Shown: positions 46,712 through 56,891 of the stretch, piece after piece
Layout: every line of letters starts with the position of its first letter
How positions within the stretch are numbered: position 1 is the first letter of the stretch
NCBI GenBank assembly: GCA_025462645.1
Contig: JAOAPB010000033.1
Location: forward strand, 62,001-126,000
Length of the DNA stretch: 64,000 bases
Direction: 5' to 3'
Origin: Edaphobacter sp.
GTDB taxonomy: Bacteria; Acidobacteriota; Terriglobia; Terriglobales; Acidobacteriaceae
The notes under the pieces: generated by a model
What the model was told of the DNA's origin: nothing
The model's database searches: none
What the model saw: only the letters and a program-made list of their open reading frames with translations
Program-made: the position numbers and the translations under genes

Positions 46712-47874
46712 ACGGTTGATTCGCTCCTGACGATACCTTTCAGTAGAGTCTCCCACTGACTCCCGTAGTCTGCCCAACCGCCCATCTTCCGGACTCTTCG
46801 AAGGGCTGCTTCGCTCATCCGAGCCTGCAAGGTGGGGTCGTCCGCCATCTGCTGCATCCGATCCGCCAATGCTTTGGGATCACGGATTGGCACAATAAAA
46901 CCTTCGACCCCATCCGTGAACAAGTCTTCGCCTCCCGTGTTGGTAGAACAGAGAACCGGGCAGCCACAAGCTAGCGCCTGGCCCTGAACCAGAGCGAGAC
47001 CTTCCTCGACGCTGGGGAGGACCATCAGATGACTTGTGCTCATCAATTCTGCCATTCGGTCTTGCTTGACGGGACCTAGAAATTCAACGTCTTCGCGGGG
47101 CAAACGGTCTAATACGGTCTTTATATCTGGATGGATAGTTCCGGCTATGCGCAGCCGCTTGGCAGGGTGCCGCAACTTGGCAAAGGCTTCGAGCAGGTAA
47201 GGAACCCCTTTTCGTAGACCGACTGAGCCTGCAAAGAGAACCTGAAAACGGTCTGTTGGAGGCTCGCCCGTGCGAGTGAAACGTTCAAGGCGTACGCCAT
47301 AGGGAATGACGTGAATCTTCTCCGCAGGTAAGCCGCTTTCGATGAAGGACCTAGCGGCAAATCTGGAGGGGACGGTAATTGCGTCTGCCATCTCGTAGAT
47401 CTGCTCCTCGCGCAAAATATCACGGATATCCGTGACAGGCAGGTGAACTCCCCACCGACGATATTCATCGGAGACGAGGCGTTCTTGATAGCGCTGATGC
47501 GACGATCCGCGGTCGCAGATGAACTTGCCTCCGCGCTGCTGAACCAGGCGTCCAGTCTTCAGTCCCGCACCTGAGATGGCGATAAAGGCATCGCATGGTG
47601 GAATGCGGCGCAGGGTCCACTCGTCGAAGGCCAATGCATTTGCGTAACTCAAGGGGTCGCGTATCCACGAATAATCGATTCCTGCCCGGAGAAGGAGCAT
47701 TTCGGGAGTGTGGAGCCAGGGGAAGGTTTTTACTTTGGAATGATCAATGCCTTCACGCTGCAATCGCATCCAAGGCCAGGTGGAAAAAATGGTTTGCAGG
47801 TGGCCGCGGTGGTCGAGTTCACGTGCGAGCTCGAAGTGGTGGAAGACGCCAAAAACAGCTTGTACGATTTGCAT
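46708..47874 (-). CDS. Glycosyltransferase family 4 (GT1-type GT-B fold)
   Basis: A GT-B enzyme of about 388 residues. The N-terminal domain begins [20 protein letters not shown]. The C-terminal domain has [20 protein letters not shown], the EX7E-like donor region [20 protein letters not shown], and [18 protein letters not shown]. It would add a sugar from a nucleotide donor to a cell-surface glycan. I favour ATG 47874, because homologues start right before that VQAVFG-type strand, though no good ribosome site precedes either it or the in-frame ATG at 47973. It is convergent with thiS. Confidence 0.85.
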   Translation of the reverse strand: MQIVQAVFGVFHHFELARELDHRGHLQTIFSTWPWMRLQREGIDHSKVKTFPWLHTPEMLLLRAGIDYSWIRDPLSYANALAFDEWTLRRIPPCDAFIAISGAGLKTGRLVQQRGGKFICDRGSSHQRYQERLVSDEYRRWGVHLPVTDIRDILREEQIYEMADAITVPSRFAARSFIESGLPAEKIHVIPYGVRLERFTRTGEPPTDRFQVLFAGSVGLRKGVPYLLEAFAKLRHPAKRLRIAGTIHPDIKTVLDRLPREDVEFLGPVKQDRMAELMSTSHLMVLPSVEEGLALVQGQALACGCPVLCSTNTGGEDLFTDGVEGFIVPIRDPKALADRMQQMADDPTLQARMSEAALRRVRKMGGWADYGSQWETLLKGIVRSESTV

Positions 47875-48057
47875 AAAAAAGGCTCGGAAGGGGAGGACTT
47901 TATCGATACTATCAAACTCATCAAATTGGCCCCTTAGGACGCCAACCAGAAGCTGCAATCCGGTTGTATACATAATATGTGTTATCAGACATTAACTTGC
48001 TTTCAGCATCTTACAAATACCAATCTCTGACCGTCTTATCTGTGCCATTTCTGCGAG

Positions 48058-49707
48058 GTGTTATTCGTGTCATTAGCCCGGCCTAGCTCCTGCTCACGGC
48101 ATCGCCTGCATATCATCGGCCTGACAATCTTAATTATTTTCTATCAACTGGCTGCCTCTGCCCAGTTGGGTAACAGTTCCGCTTGGCAGACAGCCCCCAC
48201 GGCTACAGGTACGCCTATCTCTGTCTCGGGCCAAGTCGTAAATGCTATAACTGGGCTTCCTATTTCGCGGGCGCTCGTACGTCTGAACGATCGGGCGATC
48301 CTGAGCGACCACGAGGGTAAGTTTATGTTCGATCGGTACATTGGGACGGGTAGCGGCAACCTACAGGTAACCAAGCCTGGCTTCTATCTTTCCATTGAAC
48401 CAAACGATTCACAGGCCCTGTACCTCCAGTTCGATCAACTGGCTAGCCCGATCCTTGTCCGTCTCTATCCAGAGAGCCTGTTGACCGGAACAATTACCGC
48501 CCCAGATGGTGAACCACTGCCCCAGATTCTGGTAATGGCCCGAAGAAGCATCACCGACGAGGTGGCTCGGCGCTGGATTCCAGTCGCCCAGTCCCAAACT
48601 GACTCCCATGGCAACTTTCGCCTTCCCGTACCTTCGGGTGATTACAAACTAGAGACTCGCTATAGTACAAGTACAAGAGGACTACACGAAGCCATTCTTC
48701 CTGTATCATTTCCAGCTGAAAATCAATCTAATACATCTGGTTTTTCTAATACAATTCACCTTCGCAGTGGCGAGGAACAGCACTTCGACCTGCATCCGGT
48801 AATTAGCCGTGCTTATACCGTCACGGCTCGCCTGGAATCTTCGGAACGGAATTTCCCGGGAATTACGGCCAGATCGAGTACAGGCATTCTCATTCCCGTC
48901 GATTTCCAGCGCACGACTGCTGGTAACGAAGGCCGCATACAGTTACCTAGCGGCACTTATACGCTCACCGCTAGTATGTCCACTCCTGAAGGCTCCGAGC
49001 TGGCCGAGACCACGGTTACCGTTCCGGACCATGATGTGTCAGGCGTAATCCTACGGCTGACTCCTAGTCCTTCTATCCCGATTGAACTTATAGTTGACCA
49101 GGCCGCAACGTCTGATAAGTCGTCGCCACCGAACATTCAGCAGCTTGGTCTCACTCTACAAAGCAATCAGATCGATCCGGATCGCGGTACTTCGATAGTC
49201 GGTCCTACAATGGGCCGCCGCGATATAGTCTTCCACTTCAATCCAACACCTGGCAGCTATCGTCTCCAAGCCCGCAATAATAGCGAGTGGTATGTCAAGG
49301 CTGCCAGCTACGGCGTCTCTGATCTTCTGCAACAGGATTTAGTCGCTGGGCCTGGATCAGGTGGCACACCCATCCGTGTGACAGTAAGCAATCAAACCGC
49401 TACCCTGCAAGGTACCGTCAAGCTGAATGGCGGCCCTGCAACCTGTTGGGTCTATATGATCCCGGTGACTCCGAGCGCTGTGCCCTTCGTGATGCTGCGG
49501 AGCGGCACGAATGGCACCTACAACGCTGGGTACCTGCCGCCTGGAAGTTATCAGGTTATTGCCTTCGAGCACCGTCACTCTGCCGACTATCGCGATCCGA
49601 ACGCTCTGACCGCCTACACGACTCATGTCCACTCGATTACAGTTGCTCCCGGCGACAAGTCCACGCTGGATTTGGACGCCGTCACGGCCGCGGAGCTTAC
49701 TCCATGA
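48058..49707 (+). CDS. Exported carboxypeptidase-regulatory-like domain protein (first of a pair)
   Basis: A 549-residue protein with signal peptide (HIIGLTILIIFYQLAASAQ), then repeated transthyretin/CNA-B-like beta domains. ISVSGQVVNAITGLPISRAL and ILSDHEGKFMFDRY open the first domain, LTGTITAPDGEPLPQILVMA the second, and a third lies near residues 460-530 (LPPGSYQVIAFEHR). There is no catalytic motif, so a structural or binding role in the envelope is likely. The GTG start at 48058 is the furthest upstream. The stop overlaps the next start as ATGA. The two proteins are similarly built, pointing to tandem duplication. Confidence 0.78.
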   Translation: MLFVSLARPSSCSRHRLHIIGLTILIIFYQLAASAQLGNSSAWQTAPTATGTPISVSGQVVNAITGLPISRALVRLNDRAILSDHEGKFMFDRYIGTGSGNLQVTKPGFYLSIEPNDSQALYLQFDQLASPILVRLYPESLLTGTITAPDGEPLPQILVMARRSITDEVARRWIPVAQSQTDSHGNFRLPVPSGDYKLETRYSTSTRGLHEAILPVSFPAENQSNTSGFSNTIHLRSGEEQHFDLHPVISRAYTVTARLESSERNFPGITARSSTGILIPVDFQRTTAGNEGRIQLPSGTYTLTASMSTPEGSELAETTVTVPDHDVSGVILRLTPSPSIPIELIVDQAATSDKSSPPNIQQLGLTLQSNQIDPDRGTSIVGPTMGRRDIVFHFNPTPGSYRLQARNNSEWYVKAASYGVSDLLQQDLVAGPGSGGTPIRVTVSNQTATLQGTVKLNGGPATCWVYMIPVTPSAVPFVMLRSGTNGTYNAGYLPPGSYQVIAFEHRHSADYRDPNALTAYTTHVHSITVAPGDKSTLDLDAVTAAELTP

Positions 49708-51437
49708 CACTGGCTACCGTGCTTCGCTCATCACTTTTTTACTTGATTATCATCCGAGCTGGGAGCTTCGTGATGGCCCAGATACCTGGTCCCTACCGAA
49801 TTACAGGCGTAGTGGTAAGCAGTGCGAACGGTTCGCCCATACCGCACTGTCGCTTGACTCCCAGCCAAGTTGTTCGGGGGAGAGCCGAGAACCGCCGCTT
49901 CCCTTCTCCCCATAACACTCAGGATATTTTTGAGGCTGACGAGTATGGCCATTTTTCCATTCCGGTTTCCTCAGCGGGAGCGTGGCGTCTGATCGCTGCG
50001 GCACGCGGCTTCGTAAGTCAGGCATACGACGAACATCAACAGTTCTCCTCTGCTATCGTCCTAACGGCTGCGGCTCCGACGATGGATCTGCGCTTCCAAC
50101 TCGCTCCAGAGGCTGTCATTACCGGAATCGTCCTTGATGAAGCCAATGAGCCTGTGCGCAATGCCAAGCTCTCTTTGCTGGCCGTGCCGCCGGTTGGGCC
50201 TGACCACAGATCTTCTCCGACGAGTACTCGGGCCTCTACTCAAACCGACGATCGTGGCATCTACGAGTTCGCCAACATCGTTCCCGGAGACTATCAGATC
50301 ATGCTGCAGGCTCAACCGTGGTACGCTGCAGCGGCCCAGCTTGGGCGATTCGGGCCAGCGGACGCACCGTCGCTTGATTCTTCACTCGATGCAGCCTATC
50401 CGCTGACATGGTTTCCAGGCGTTGACGCCCCTACGCTTGCCGAGACCATTACGCTTCATGGTGGTGACACACGCCAGGCTGACTTTCATCTAACTCCCAT
50501 TCCTTCCATTCATCTGCGCATTGTGCCTCCCCCTACGCAGACACAAGCGAATGGCCGCGCCGCGTCTGTCTTCCCCTTTGTGGAGCGCCTAACACCTCGT
50601 GGCAGCAGCAATCTCTCTTTTACGCCTGTCTCGGTTAACATCAATCCACAGGGTCAGATCGATGTCGGCGGACTCACCCCCGGCCTATACCAGATCCGCC
50701 TTCAGGGACAGGGTTCGGATAGCCGCGCTTCGCTTGTAGCTGTAGCCTCAGGCACTGTTCGCACTGTGGATTTCGATGCGCCTTCGGATATGGCTAACAT
50801 TACGCTCCACTTCGATAGCGGTCAGGATTCGCAAACCGAAGGAGGATCCATTCAGGTTCGCCTGATTGACGCCGATACTGGACAGACCGTGTTTCCCTAC
50901 AACTCTGGTCTGGGCGGAGTTAGGAACCTTCGCCTTCGCCGCCAACCCGGAACTTCCAGCTCCGATAGTGTCCTTCAAGTTCCACCTGGCCGCTATGAGG
51001 TTGTGCTCTTTGGCAAACCGGACGTCTATCTGACTGGCATTACCGCGCAGTCAGCAGAGGTTACTGGCCGAATGATTAAGGTTCATAGCGGTGACTCGAG
51101 CATTAAGCTGCATGTCGCAACGGGCCGCGCTAGTCTCACGGGAGTTGCTACCCTTAGAGGCAAGCCGTCTGTTGGAGCCATGGTACTGCTCGTTCCTGCA
51201 TCGCTGGGCGATCCTGCCAGCATCACCATTCTGCGGCGCGACCAGACCAACACCGACGGCAGCTTTGATCTAGCAGATATTCTTCCGGGACAATACATAC
51301 TGCTGGCTATCGACCATGGCTGGCAGATCAACTGGAGCGATTCCTCAACACTGCGCGGTTATCTGATGCGTGGCGTCCCGGTAGACCTTACTTCGTCAGC
51401 CAACGTGAGTCAAAATATCGAGGCTCAGGCACCCTGA
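49704..51437 (+). CDS. Exported carboxypeptidase-regulatory-like domain protein (second of a pair)
   Basis: A 577-residue paralogue of the upstream protein, with signal sequence (SSLFYLIIIRAGSFVMAQ). Domain starts are visible as YRITGVVVSSANGSPIPHCR, ITGIVLDEANEPVRNAKL and SLTGVATLRGKPSVGAMVLL, each with the PxGxY-type closing strand (VPGDYQIMLQ, LPGQYILLAIDHG). The long frame running back to 49446 is spurious; ATG 49704 overlaps the preceding stop. I see no enzymatic residues and no anchoring signal such as PEP-CTERM. Confidence 0.78.
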   Translation: MTLATVLRSSLFYLIIIRAGSFVMAQIPGPYRITGVVVSSANGSPIPHCRLTPSQVVRGRAENRRFPSPHNTQDIFEADEYGHFSIPVSSAGAWRLIAAARGFVSQAYDEHQQFSSAIVLTAAAPTMDLRFQLAPEAVITGIVLDEANEPVRNAKLSLLAVPPVGPDHRSSPTSTRASTQTDDRGIYEFANIVPGDYQIMLQAQPWYAAAAQLGRFGPADAPSLDSSLDAAYPLTWFPGVDAPTLAETITLHGGDTRQADFHLTPIPSIHLRIVPPPTQTQANGRAASVFPFVERLTPRGSSNLSFTPVSVNINPQGQIDVGGLTPGLYQIRLQGQGSDSRASLVAVASGTVRTVDFDAPSDMANITLHFDSGQDSQTEGGSIQVRLIDADTGQTVFPYNSGLGGVRNLRLRRQPGTSSSDSVLQVPPGRYEVVLFGKPDVYLTGITAQSAEVTGRMIKVHSGDSSIKLHVATGRASLTGVATLRGKPSVGAMVLLVPASLGDPASITILRRDQTNTDGSFDLADILPGQYILLAIDHGWQINWSDSSTLRGYLMRGVPVDLTSSANVSQNIEAQAP

Positions 51438-51521
51438 TTCTTAGTCGCAGGTCTACGGAAGAAGGCCTATGAGGTAGGTACCCGCAGAATTGTGTTAGAT
51501 TCAAAAAGGCCGCAATAATGC

Positions 51522-51609
51522 GGAGAGATGGCCGAGTGGCTGAAGGCGCACGCTTGGAAAGCGTGTATACCGCAAGGTATCCAGGGTTCGAATCCCTGTC
51601 TCTCCGCCA
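51522..51609 (+). tRNA. tRNA-Ser (anticodon GGA), CCA encoded
   Basis: A class II tRNA with a long variable arm. Acceptor GGAGAGA (51522-51528) pairs with TCTCTCC (51599-51605). The anticodon arm is CACGC, loop TTGGAAA, GCGTG, giving anticodon GGA. The variable stem-loop is followed by the T-arm with GGTTCGAATCC. Discriminator G and encoded CCA end at 51609. Confidence 0.97.
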
Positions 51610-51920
51610 TGATTCTTTAGAATCCACTCAATAAACAACATTTCCAATCTGGTCTCCGTCAAAATCAATTCGGTAGAACCGACTTGCGGTCGTAACTCTC
51701 CCAAGCTCCTGCGTGCAACTCAATTTCTCCGGTGGCAGCCCAGCCAATTCTTTTGAAGACTCATTGACAGCTCCTGAGTTGTCTACCCTCGGAGGACATC
51801 GCCCCTTTCGTTGGCTGGCGCTGGAACTTGGATTCGACGCAGAGCGTAAGTTGCCATGGAGTGTCGAGTGCGACTTTGGCCGATTTGCGAGCTGGCTACG
51901 CAGCCATGCATACACAACAC
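51610..51920. other. Intergenic stretch between tRNA-Ser and the 7TM-PP2C gene
   Basis: Two tail-facing transcripts end here. The frames open in this stretch run into the opposite-strand phosphatase gene and have no ribosome sites, so I call nothing. Confidence 0.4.
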
Positions 51921-54002
51921 TTACTGAATTGCGAGTTGTGGTTCCACATGTATTACTACCTGCTCTTCGGTGTCCCTTCGTACCTGAAGCACCAGGATGT
52001 CGTCCTCTTGGCCGAACAGTTGCGCCGAATCCGCAATTTTTTCCGGAGTCGCTTGTTGACGCAGCATCTCGCTAATGCGCTCAAAACCGAATAATGTTCC
52101 GCGCGTATCCTGTGCCTCGACAATACCGTCTGACATAAGGATCAACGAATCACCATGTTCTAAATCGAACGATGCAATAGAAAACTCCGCATCGGAGATA
52201 ATACCGAGTGGCAAAGCGCCCTCCATGTCGATCTCTTTTCCATTGAGGTACGGGGGAAGCTGGCCTGCATTTGCCAAGACTACCTTCCCATCTGGATCGA
52301 TTCTCATAACCAAGCAGGTTGCGCTCGCGTGCTGGCGTTCACAAAGCTGTTCATTTACTTCTTTTAGAATTTGTACCGGATCGGAACTATGCTGTACTGC
52401 TGCTCGGATCGCTCCAACAATCAGGGCCACAAGCATTCCAGCTTGCAATCCTTTGCCGGTAACGTCTCCTACAACAATCAGGGCCGTTCCTGGAGTCTGC
52501 CCGGGTAAGATCTGGAAGAAATCTCCGCCTACCTCGCGTGCCGGCCGATATTCGCTTTCGATCTTGAGGCCATGCACCTGCGGCAATCGGTTAGGGATCA
52601 AGACCTCCTGGACCTCTCGCGCATGCTGAATTTCCATCTTCCACTGCTCTTTCAGTCGCTGTGCAGACACAAATCTCCTGAGTAGCATCACTGTAATAAC
52701 CAGCAGCGAAAGGACTGTCGACAAAGTTCCCAGTGAGATGTTGAATCCAAGGAAAGAGAACGCTGTCTTGACGTGAATCAGACGCAGCTCATTCTGATAG
52801 TTCGCAACGAATACCAGTAGCACTGCGGCTGCGGCTAACCATCCTTCCGTCTTCTGTCTGGTGAAGCCACGATATGCCACCACGAACAGCATCACTCCAA
52901 GACTAAGCTTCACCACCAGCAACAAGGGGACGATATAACTCGCAAAGTGAACAGGGATATCTTGTCCGTATAAGGGTGGACGAAGCATAGCCGTCCCCAC
53001 CATAAGAACCGCTACCAGCGGCCAGACCAGACGATGCAGCTTGCCAATTCTCGATAAACGGAACCAGTAGCCCCAGAACAGCACCCACAATCCGATTCGC
53101 AGCGGTGCGAGGATCACGTTGTTCAGAACTACCCCCGCAGTCTGTCCGATCCACGTCGTAAAGTTCACCGACAGCACGACTGCGTTTCCAAGCAGCGTTA
53201 CCAGGCAAACTAGCGCCAACCACAGATAAGCTATCTCTCGCCGGTCCAACAAGAACAGAGCAAGCGCCATTACCAGCGCCATGATCAGGATGAGCATCTC
53301 CAGAAACCCGCTGCCTACGTAATGGGCAATATCGTCGTAGTCCAGTCGAATCAATGCTCCAATCACTGAGGCATACCCCAGCACTGGAGGTTCATGAAGT
53401 CCTCCGGCATCCGGGCTATTAAAACGAGTAGCGCTATCCATCCACATTCGAATGGCGATCGTGATCCTTCCGTCCTGCAGTCCCTTTGGCAGCCGAAACG
53501 CCTGCGGTAACGTGCTATATGCCGTTACATGATGATCAGTGAATCTGCCGAATTCACCGATCTTTTGTCCATTCACATAAACCTGGTACGCATCGTCGGC
53601 ACCTTCCGGCATCTTCAGGGCCAGTCTGCGGTTGGCTCCGGTGACGTCAACTCGAAGTCTGTACCAGGCATAACCCGAATGACCTGCATAGCCACGAGCA
53701 GTCCATCCGGGAATATATCCGCTTATCCCGAGCGTCGCATCTGCAGAGCCGGCCGGCGGCGTAAGATCCATTGTGTCCCAACGTGAGTCGTCAAACTCCG
53801 TCTGCGCCCATGTCATGTCATCGCCAGTCCGGAACTTCCACGGACCTGCCAGTTCGGCCGAAGATACTCCAAGATTAACCTGGATAACCGCGTTGGATGG
53901 CGCAGCCTTCCCTTTCCTGGTTGCATCCGTCGATGAATCGGCGTGCGCATGATGTGGCACGGTGCACAACAGCAACAGGAACATCAGTCCGACACGAGGC
54001 AT
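51921..54002 (-). CDS. Membrane PP2C/SpoIIE-type serine phosphatase with periplasmic sensor and 7TM region
   Basis: A 693-residue receptor-like phosphatase. The signal peptide is followed by a periplasmic jelly-roll-like domain (about 30-200, with GPWKFRTGDDMTWAQ and WYRLRVDV). About seven membrane helices (about 225-430) and a short coiled coil come next. The PP2C domain has VGGDFFQILPG, VVGDVTGKGLQAGM, LMSDGIVEAQD and EDDILVLQV with the metal-binding Asp residues. It would dephosphorylate a STAS-type antagonist in response to an external signal. The RsbW/RsbV-like pair at 56425-57257 is a plausible target but sits on the other strand. Confidence 0.87.
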   Translation of the reverse strand: MPRVGLMFLLLLCTVPHHAHADSSTDATRKGKAAPSNAVIQVNLGVSSAELAGPWKFRTGDDMTWAQTEFDDSRWDTMDLTPPAGSADATLGISGYIPGWTARGYAGHSGYAWYRLRVDVTGANRRLALKMPEGADDAYQVYVNGQKIGEFGRFTDHHVTAYSTLPQAFRLPKGLQDGRITIAIRMWMDSATRFNSPDAGGLHEPPVLGYASVIGALIRLDYDDIAHYVGSGFLEMLILIMALVMALALFLLDRREIAYLWLALVCLVTLLGNAVVLSVNFTTWIGQTAGVVLNNVILAPLRIGLWVLFWGYWFRLSRIGKLHRLVWPLVAVLMVGTAMLRPPLYGQDIPVHFASYIVPLLLVVKLSLGVMLFVVAYRGFTRQKTEGWLAAAAVLLVFVANYQNELRLIHVKTAFSFLGFNISLGTLSTVLSLLVITVMLLRRFVSAQRLKEQWKMEIQHAREVQEVLIPNRLPQVHGLKIESEYRPAREVGGDFFQILPGQTPGTALIVVGDVTGKGLQAGMLVALIVGAIRAAVQHSSDPVQILKEVNEQLCERQHASATCLVMRIDPDGKVVLANAGQLPPYLNGKEIDMEGALPLGIISDAEFSIASFDLEHGDSLILMSDGIVEAQDTRGTLFGFERISEMLRQQATPEKIADSAQLFGQEDDILVLQVRRDTEEQVVIHVEPQLAIQ

Positions 54003-54177
54003 AGCAACTCTTTCGGCGACAGATTTCGCGAATACCTGGCAGCGATGACAGCCTCGCCCTTACGTTGCCCTCACCCACCCGGATGACTTTGGACTAAACG
54101 GGACGTGGTCAAACCGCCATAATTCCGCGGGAGAGAATTGTAGCTACTAGCCTCCAAAACCACCACATTAAAGCATG

Positions 54178-54216
54178 AGGAGAGAACCTCACTCTGAAAG
54201 CGTAGGTTCTCTCTCC
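54178..54216 (-). terminator. Hairpin downstream of PEP-CTERM gene
   Basis: GAGAGAACCT (54180-54189) pairs with AGGTTCTCTC (54204-54213) around a 14-nt loop, about 35 nt beyond the stop codon of the minus-strand gene. There is no clean T-run. Confidence 0.5.
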
Positions 54217-54248
54217 TTGTGATCGTTCCTCGGTAGTTTCCACATCAA

Positions 54249-54833
54249 CTAAAAGCGCGGAGCTCGAACAACCGGCCAACGTCGCTTCGCGAAGAAAAAC
54301 CCGACCATCAGTATGCCGGTAGACATAAGCCAGATCGAGCCCGGTTCTGGGGTAACTGTTCTTATAATAGTGGCGCTTACCATCGGGAAATCGCTTGGAT
54401 CTACACCATCCTCAGCGATTACGAAGCTCCCGTTGTTTGGAATTGATCCAATCGTGAAGTCGAGGAAGTACTCTGATCCATCCGGCGTGAGACTGCATGT
54501 CGCGCTCTGATAGAAGTCCGTGCTGCCGTCAAGAGCGCATCCTGCAGGCTGACTGCCGAGGGCAGCTGTATTGGTGAAGGATAACTCCATGCCAGCCCAA
54601 TCATTTCCAGTCCTGTTGACTCCTGAAAAGCAACCCATATAGGAACCATTGACATTCGTCGGCAACTGGCCCGCGACACAGGGCTCGAACGTGAATTGAA
54701 AGGGGGTGGTAAATATTGGAGTTGTGGCAAAAGGATCCAGCACAACCATGTGGAAGTCCATCTGGTCAGCCTTCGCCACACCAGCCAGCCCACAGACTAG
54801 GGCAACCGCAACCAAACAACGAAGCATTCTCAT
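54249..54833 (-). CDS. PEP-CTERM sorting-signal protein
   Basis: Exported protein of about 194 residues with a signal peptide (LRCLVAVALVCGLAGVAKA). The C-terminal tripartite signal begins TPEPGSIWLMSTGILMVGFF followed by AKRRW, recognised by exosortase systems. A short VVRAPRF tail follows the usual basic cluster, which is slightly atypical. The body shows no recognised domain; it has paired Cys residues. ATG 54833 is chosen because AAGGAGA lies eight bases upstream; the frame continues to 54884. No exosortase gene is in the window. Confidence 0.83.
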   Translation of the reverse strand: MRMLRCLVAVALVCGLAGVAKADQMDFHMVVLDPFATTPIFTTPFQFTFEPCVAGQLPTNVNGSYMGCFSGVNRTGNDWAGMELSFTNTAALGSQPAGCALDGSTDFYQSATCSLTPDGSEYFLDFTIGSIPNNGSFVIAEDGVDPSDFPMVSATIIRTVTPEPGSIWLMSTGILMVGFFFAKRRWPVVRAPRF

Positions 54834-55156
54834 CTCTGCATTCTCCTTAGGGGAACTCCAGCGGGGGTACTTAGTGTCACGCATCGTGAGTCAAATGCAA
54901 TAACGTTTAGGGCCTATAGACTTGAGAGCTAGGGGTGCGATGCTCTATAAGCACGTTACGTGCCGAAATAAACCGCCTAATCAATCCACTTTTCAATACT
55001 TGACCTGTGGGACTACGCAAACAGTTGCGCTTCTTTGGGAAAAAATTGGATTTGCAGCTAGGCAAATAGCTGACTAAATCGAGCCCGTCGCTTTACAGAG
55101 TCATAGATTGCATGCCGATTTCATAGCCCGTCTAGGATTGGATAGCTAAGGTGGCC
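54834..55156. other. Divergent promoter region between PEP-CTERM gene and Rsb-like operon
   Basis: An AT-richer stretch between two divergently transcribed genes. Promoters for both should lie here, but I could not pick out a convincing -35/-10 pair. No coding frame is supported. Confidence 0.4.
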
Positions 55157-56425
55157 ATGAGTTCGGCAATGATGCCGAATGAGACAGAGCGGCGTTCTTT
55201 GCTTATGGAATATACTCATCCACACTCTGTCTTGGCTACTCAAGGAATGCACTCTATGGAAATCAGTGAAGCACTTCTGGCTCAGCAACAAGTTGTTCGC
55301 CTGCAAGCGCTTCTCGAGGCCAGCCGCCAGCTCCATTCAACCATTGAGCTCAACGAAGTCCTCCGTATCACCCTTCAGATCGTCGTACGTGAGCTTGAGC
55401 TCACCGGCGCCTTCTTCACAACGTTTCCCCAAATCTACGGTGATGTCTCTCCATTCCTTCAGGCCTCTCTCAACGCGGAGTCCACTGAATCCATAGAGGC
55501 TATGTCCTTTCCATCGCTGCTTCGCTTTCCGCTCTGCGACAAGGCAGGCGTCTCCTTCACGGAGTTGATCGTCCTTTTGCCCCTTGATCGCATCCTCGAT
55601 CTCGACGAGACCGACTTCCTCGAGGCTCTCTCGGTGCAGGCCGCCGTTGCCATCGAGAATGCCCGGTTCCACGAACGTGCTCTTCAGTGGCAGCGCGTTG
55701 AAAGCGACTTAGCCGCCGCCCGCCAGGTTCAACTCAGCCTCATACCCCAGCAGATGCCGAAGATACCGGACTACGACATCGCTGCCCGCTCAGTTACCTG
55801 TTACGAGGTCGGCGGAGACTATCTCGACATTGTCTCCATGCCCTCAGGCAAGACCATCATCGTCGTGGGAGACGTCGCCGGCAAGGGACTTGCCTCGGCA
55901 CTCGTCGGCACGTCGTTTCGCTCCGCCTTGCGCGCCATGGCCCAGGCAAACCTCAGTCTCCTCGACATTGCTACTCAGATGAATCTGCTCCACTACAGTG
56001 AAGGCTCTGAGTCCCGCCAACGTTACGTCACAGCCATTCTCCTTCTTCTCGACCCGTCTACTCATAGCCTCCAGGTTCTCAACGCTGGTCATAACCCGGC
56101 TTTTCTCGTATCAGACGACGGTTTTCTCCGCAAAATCGCGGCCTCCGGGACACCTATCGGAATCCTGCCCTTCTCGAGCTATGTACCAGAAACGTTCATA
56201 CTTGAACCGGGCGCGCGCCTTTTGGTCTACACTGACGGCATGACCGAGGTCTTCTGCGGTGAGGAGGAGTTTGGCGAATCTCGTCTCCTGGAAACGTTTC
56301 TAAGCTGCGGGGAACCAACAGCAGGCCAAACGTTGGATCTCCTCTGGCAAACTTTAAAGGCATTCTCAGACGGACACGAGCAGTCCGATGACATGACTGC
56401 GCTGGTATTGTTCAGAAACCCATAA
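55157..56425 (+). CDS. RsbU-like PP2C serine phosphatase with N-terminal GAF-like domain
   Basis: A cytosolic protein of about 422 residues. The N-terminal part (about 40-190) resembles a GAF sensor (STIELNEVLRITLQIVVREL, ALSVQAAVAIENARFHE). A short linker ARQVQLSLIPQQMP leads into the PP2C domain with VGGDYLDIVS, VVGDVAGKGLASALV, LVYTDGMTEVF and SDDMTALVLF. It should dephosphorylate the STAS protein encoded two genes downstream. ATG 55157 follows AAGGTGG; GTG 55151 is possible. Its stop overlaps the next ATG (TAATG), so translation is coupled. Confidence 0.88.
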   Translation: MSSAMMPNETERRSLLMEYTHPHSVLATQGMHSMEISEALLAQQQVVRLQALLEASRQLHSTIELNEVLRITLQIVVRELELTGAFFTTFPQIYGDVSPFLQASLNAESTESIEAMSFPSLLRFPLCDKAGVSFTELIVLLPLDRILDLDETDFLEALSVQAAVAIENARFHERALQWQRVESDLAAARQVQLSLIPQQMPKIPDYDIAARSVTCYEVGGDYLDIVSMPSGKTIIVVGDVAGKGLASALVGTSFRSALRAMAQANLSLLDIATQMNLLHYSEGSESRQRYVTAILLLLDPSTHSLQVLNAGHNPAFLVSDDGFLRKIAASGTPIGILPFSSYVPETFILEPGARLLVYTDGMTEVFCGEEEFGESRLLETFLSCGEPTAGQTLDLLWQTLKAFSDGHEQSDDMTALVLFRNP

Positions 56426-56880
56426 TGGAGACACCATTGATGGATGAGCACAGAAGCAGCATCGAACTTCGACTTCCGTCACGCCTTGGCTTCGAAAAGG
56501 TAGCGATGAACACTGCAGCCAGCGTCGCCAACCTGATGGGTTTCAGTAACGAACGCATCGAGGATTTGAAGACCGCTATAGCCGAAGCGTGCATAAATGC
56601 TATGGAGCACGGCAACAAGTTCGACGAAACTCTATGCGTCGGGGTAATCCTCTCTATGGGGCCAGACACTCTTGAAGTCAAAGTTATAGATACAGGTAAT
56701 GGACCTCAGACTCACCTGGCAGCTCCTGATATCGATAAAAAGATGCATGAGCAGGAGGAGGCACGTGGTATGGGCATGTTCCTGATTGAGTCTTTGGTTG
56801 ATGAGGTCGAATGGGTCAGTTCGCCACCCGCAGGCAGTTATGCCCGTATGGTAATCCGTCTTCATCCAGCAAAACCGTAA
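56425..56880 (+). CDS. RsbW-like anti-sigma factor / serine kinase (HATPase)
   Basis: A 151-residue GHKL-type ATPase. The N box is IAEACINAMEHGNKF, the G1-like box VKVIDTGNGP, and the G2 box ARGMGMFLIESLVDEVEW. Such proteins bind and phosphorylate a STAS antagonist and sequester a sigma factor or other partner. It lies between the RsbU-like phosphatase and the STAS protein, completing a partner-switching module. No sigma factor gene is adjacent, so the output target is not known. Confidence 0.9.
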   Translation: METPLMDEHRSSIELRLPSRLGFEKVAMNTAASVANLMGFSNERIEDLKTAIAEACINAMEHGNKFDETLCVGVILSMGPDTLEVKVIDTGNGPQTHLAAPDIDKKMHEQEEARGMGMFLIESLVDEVEWVSSPPAGSYARMVIRLHPAKP

Positions 56881-56891
56881 GGGGAGGAATA

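Noticed and set aside
49446..49703. N-terminal extension of the second carboxypeptidase-regulatory-like gene
   Set aside because: It overlaps the previous gene in another frame and lacks a signal peptide; ATG 49704 gives one.
51522..51609. tRNA-Ser as an integration site for a genomic island
   Set aside because: No integrase gene and no repeated 3' tRNA fragment found nearby.
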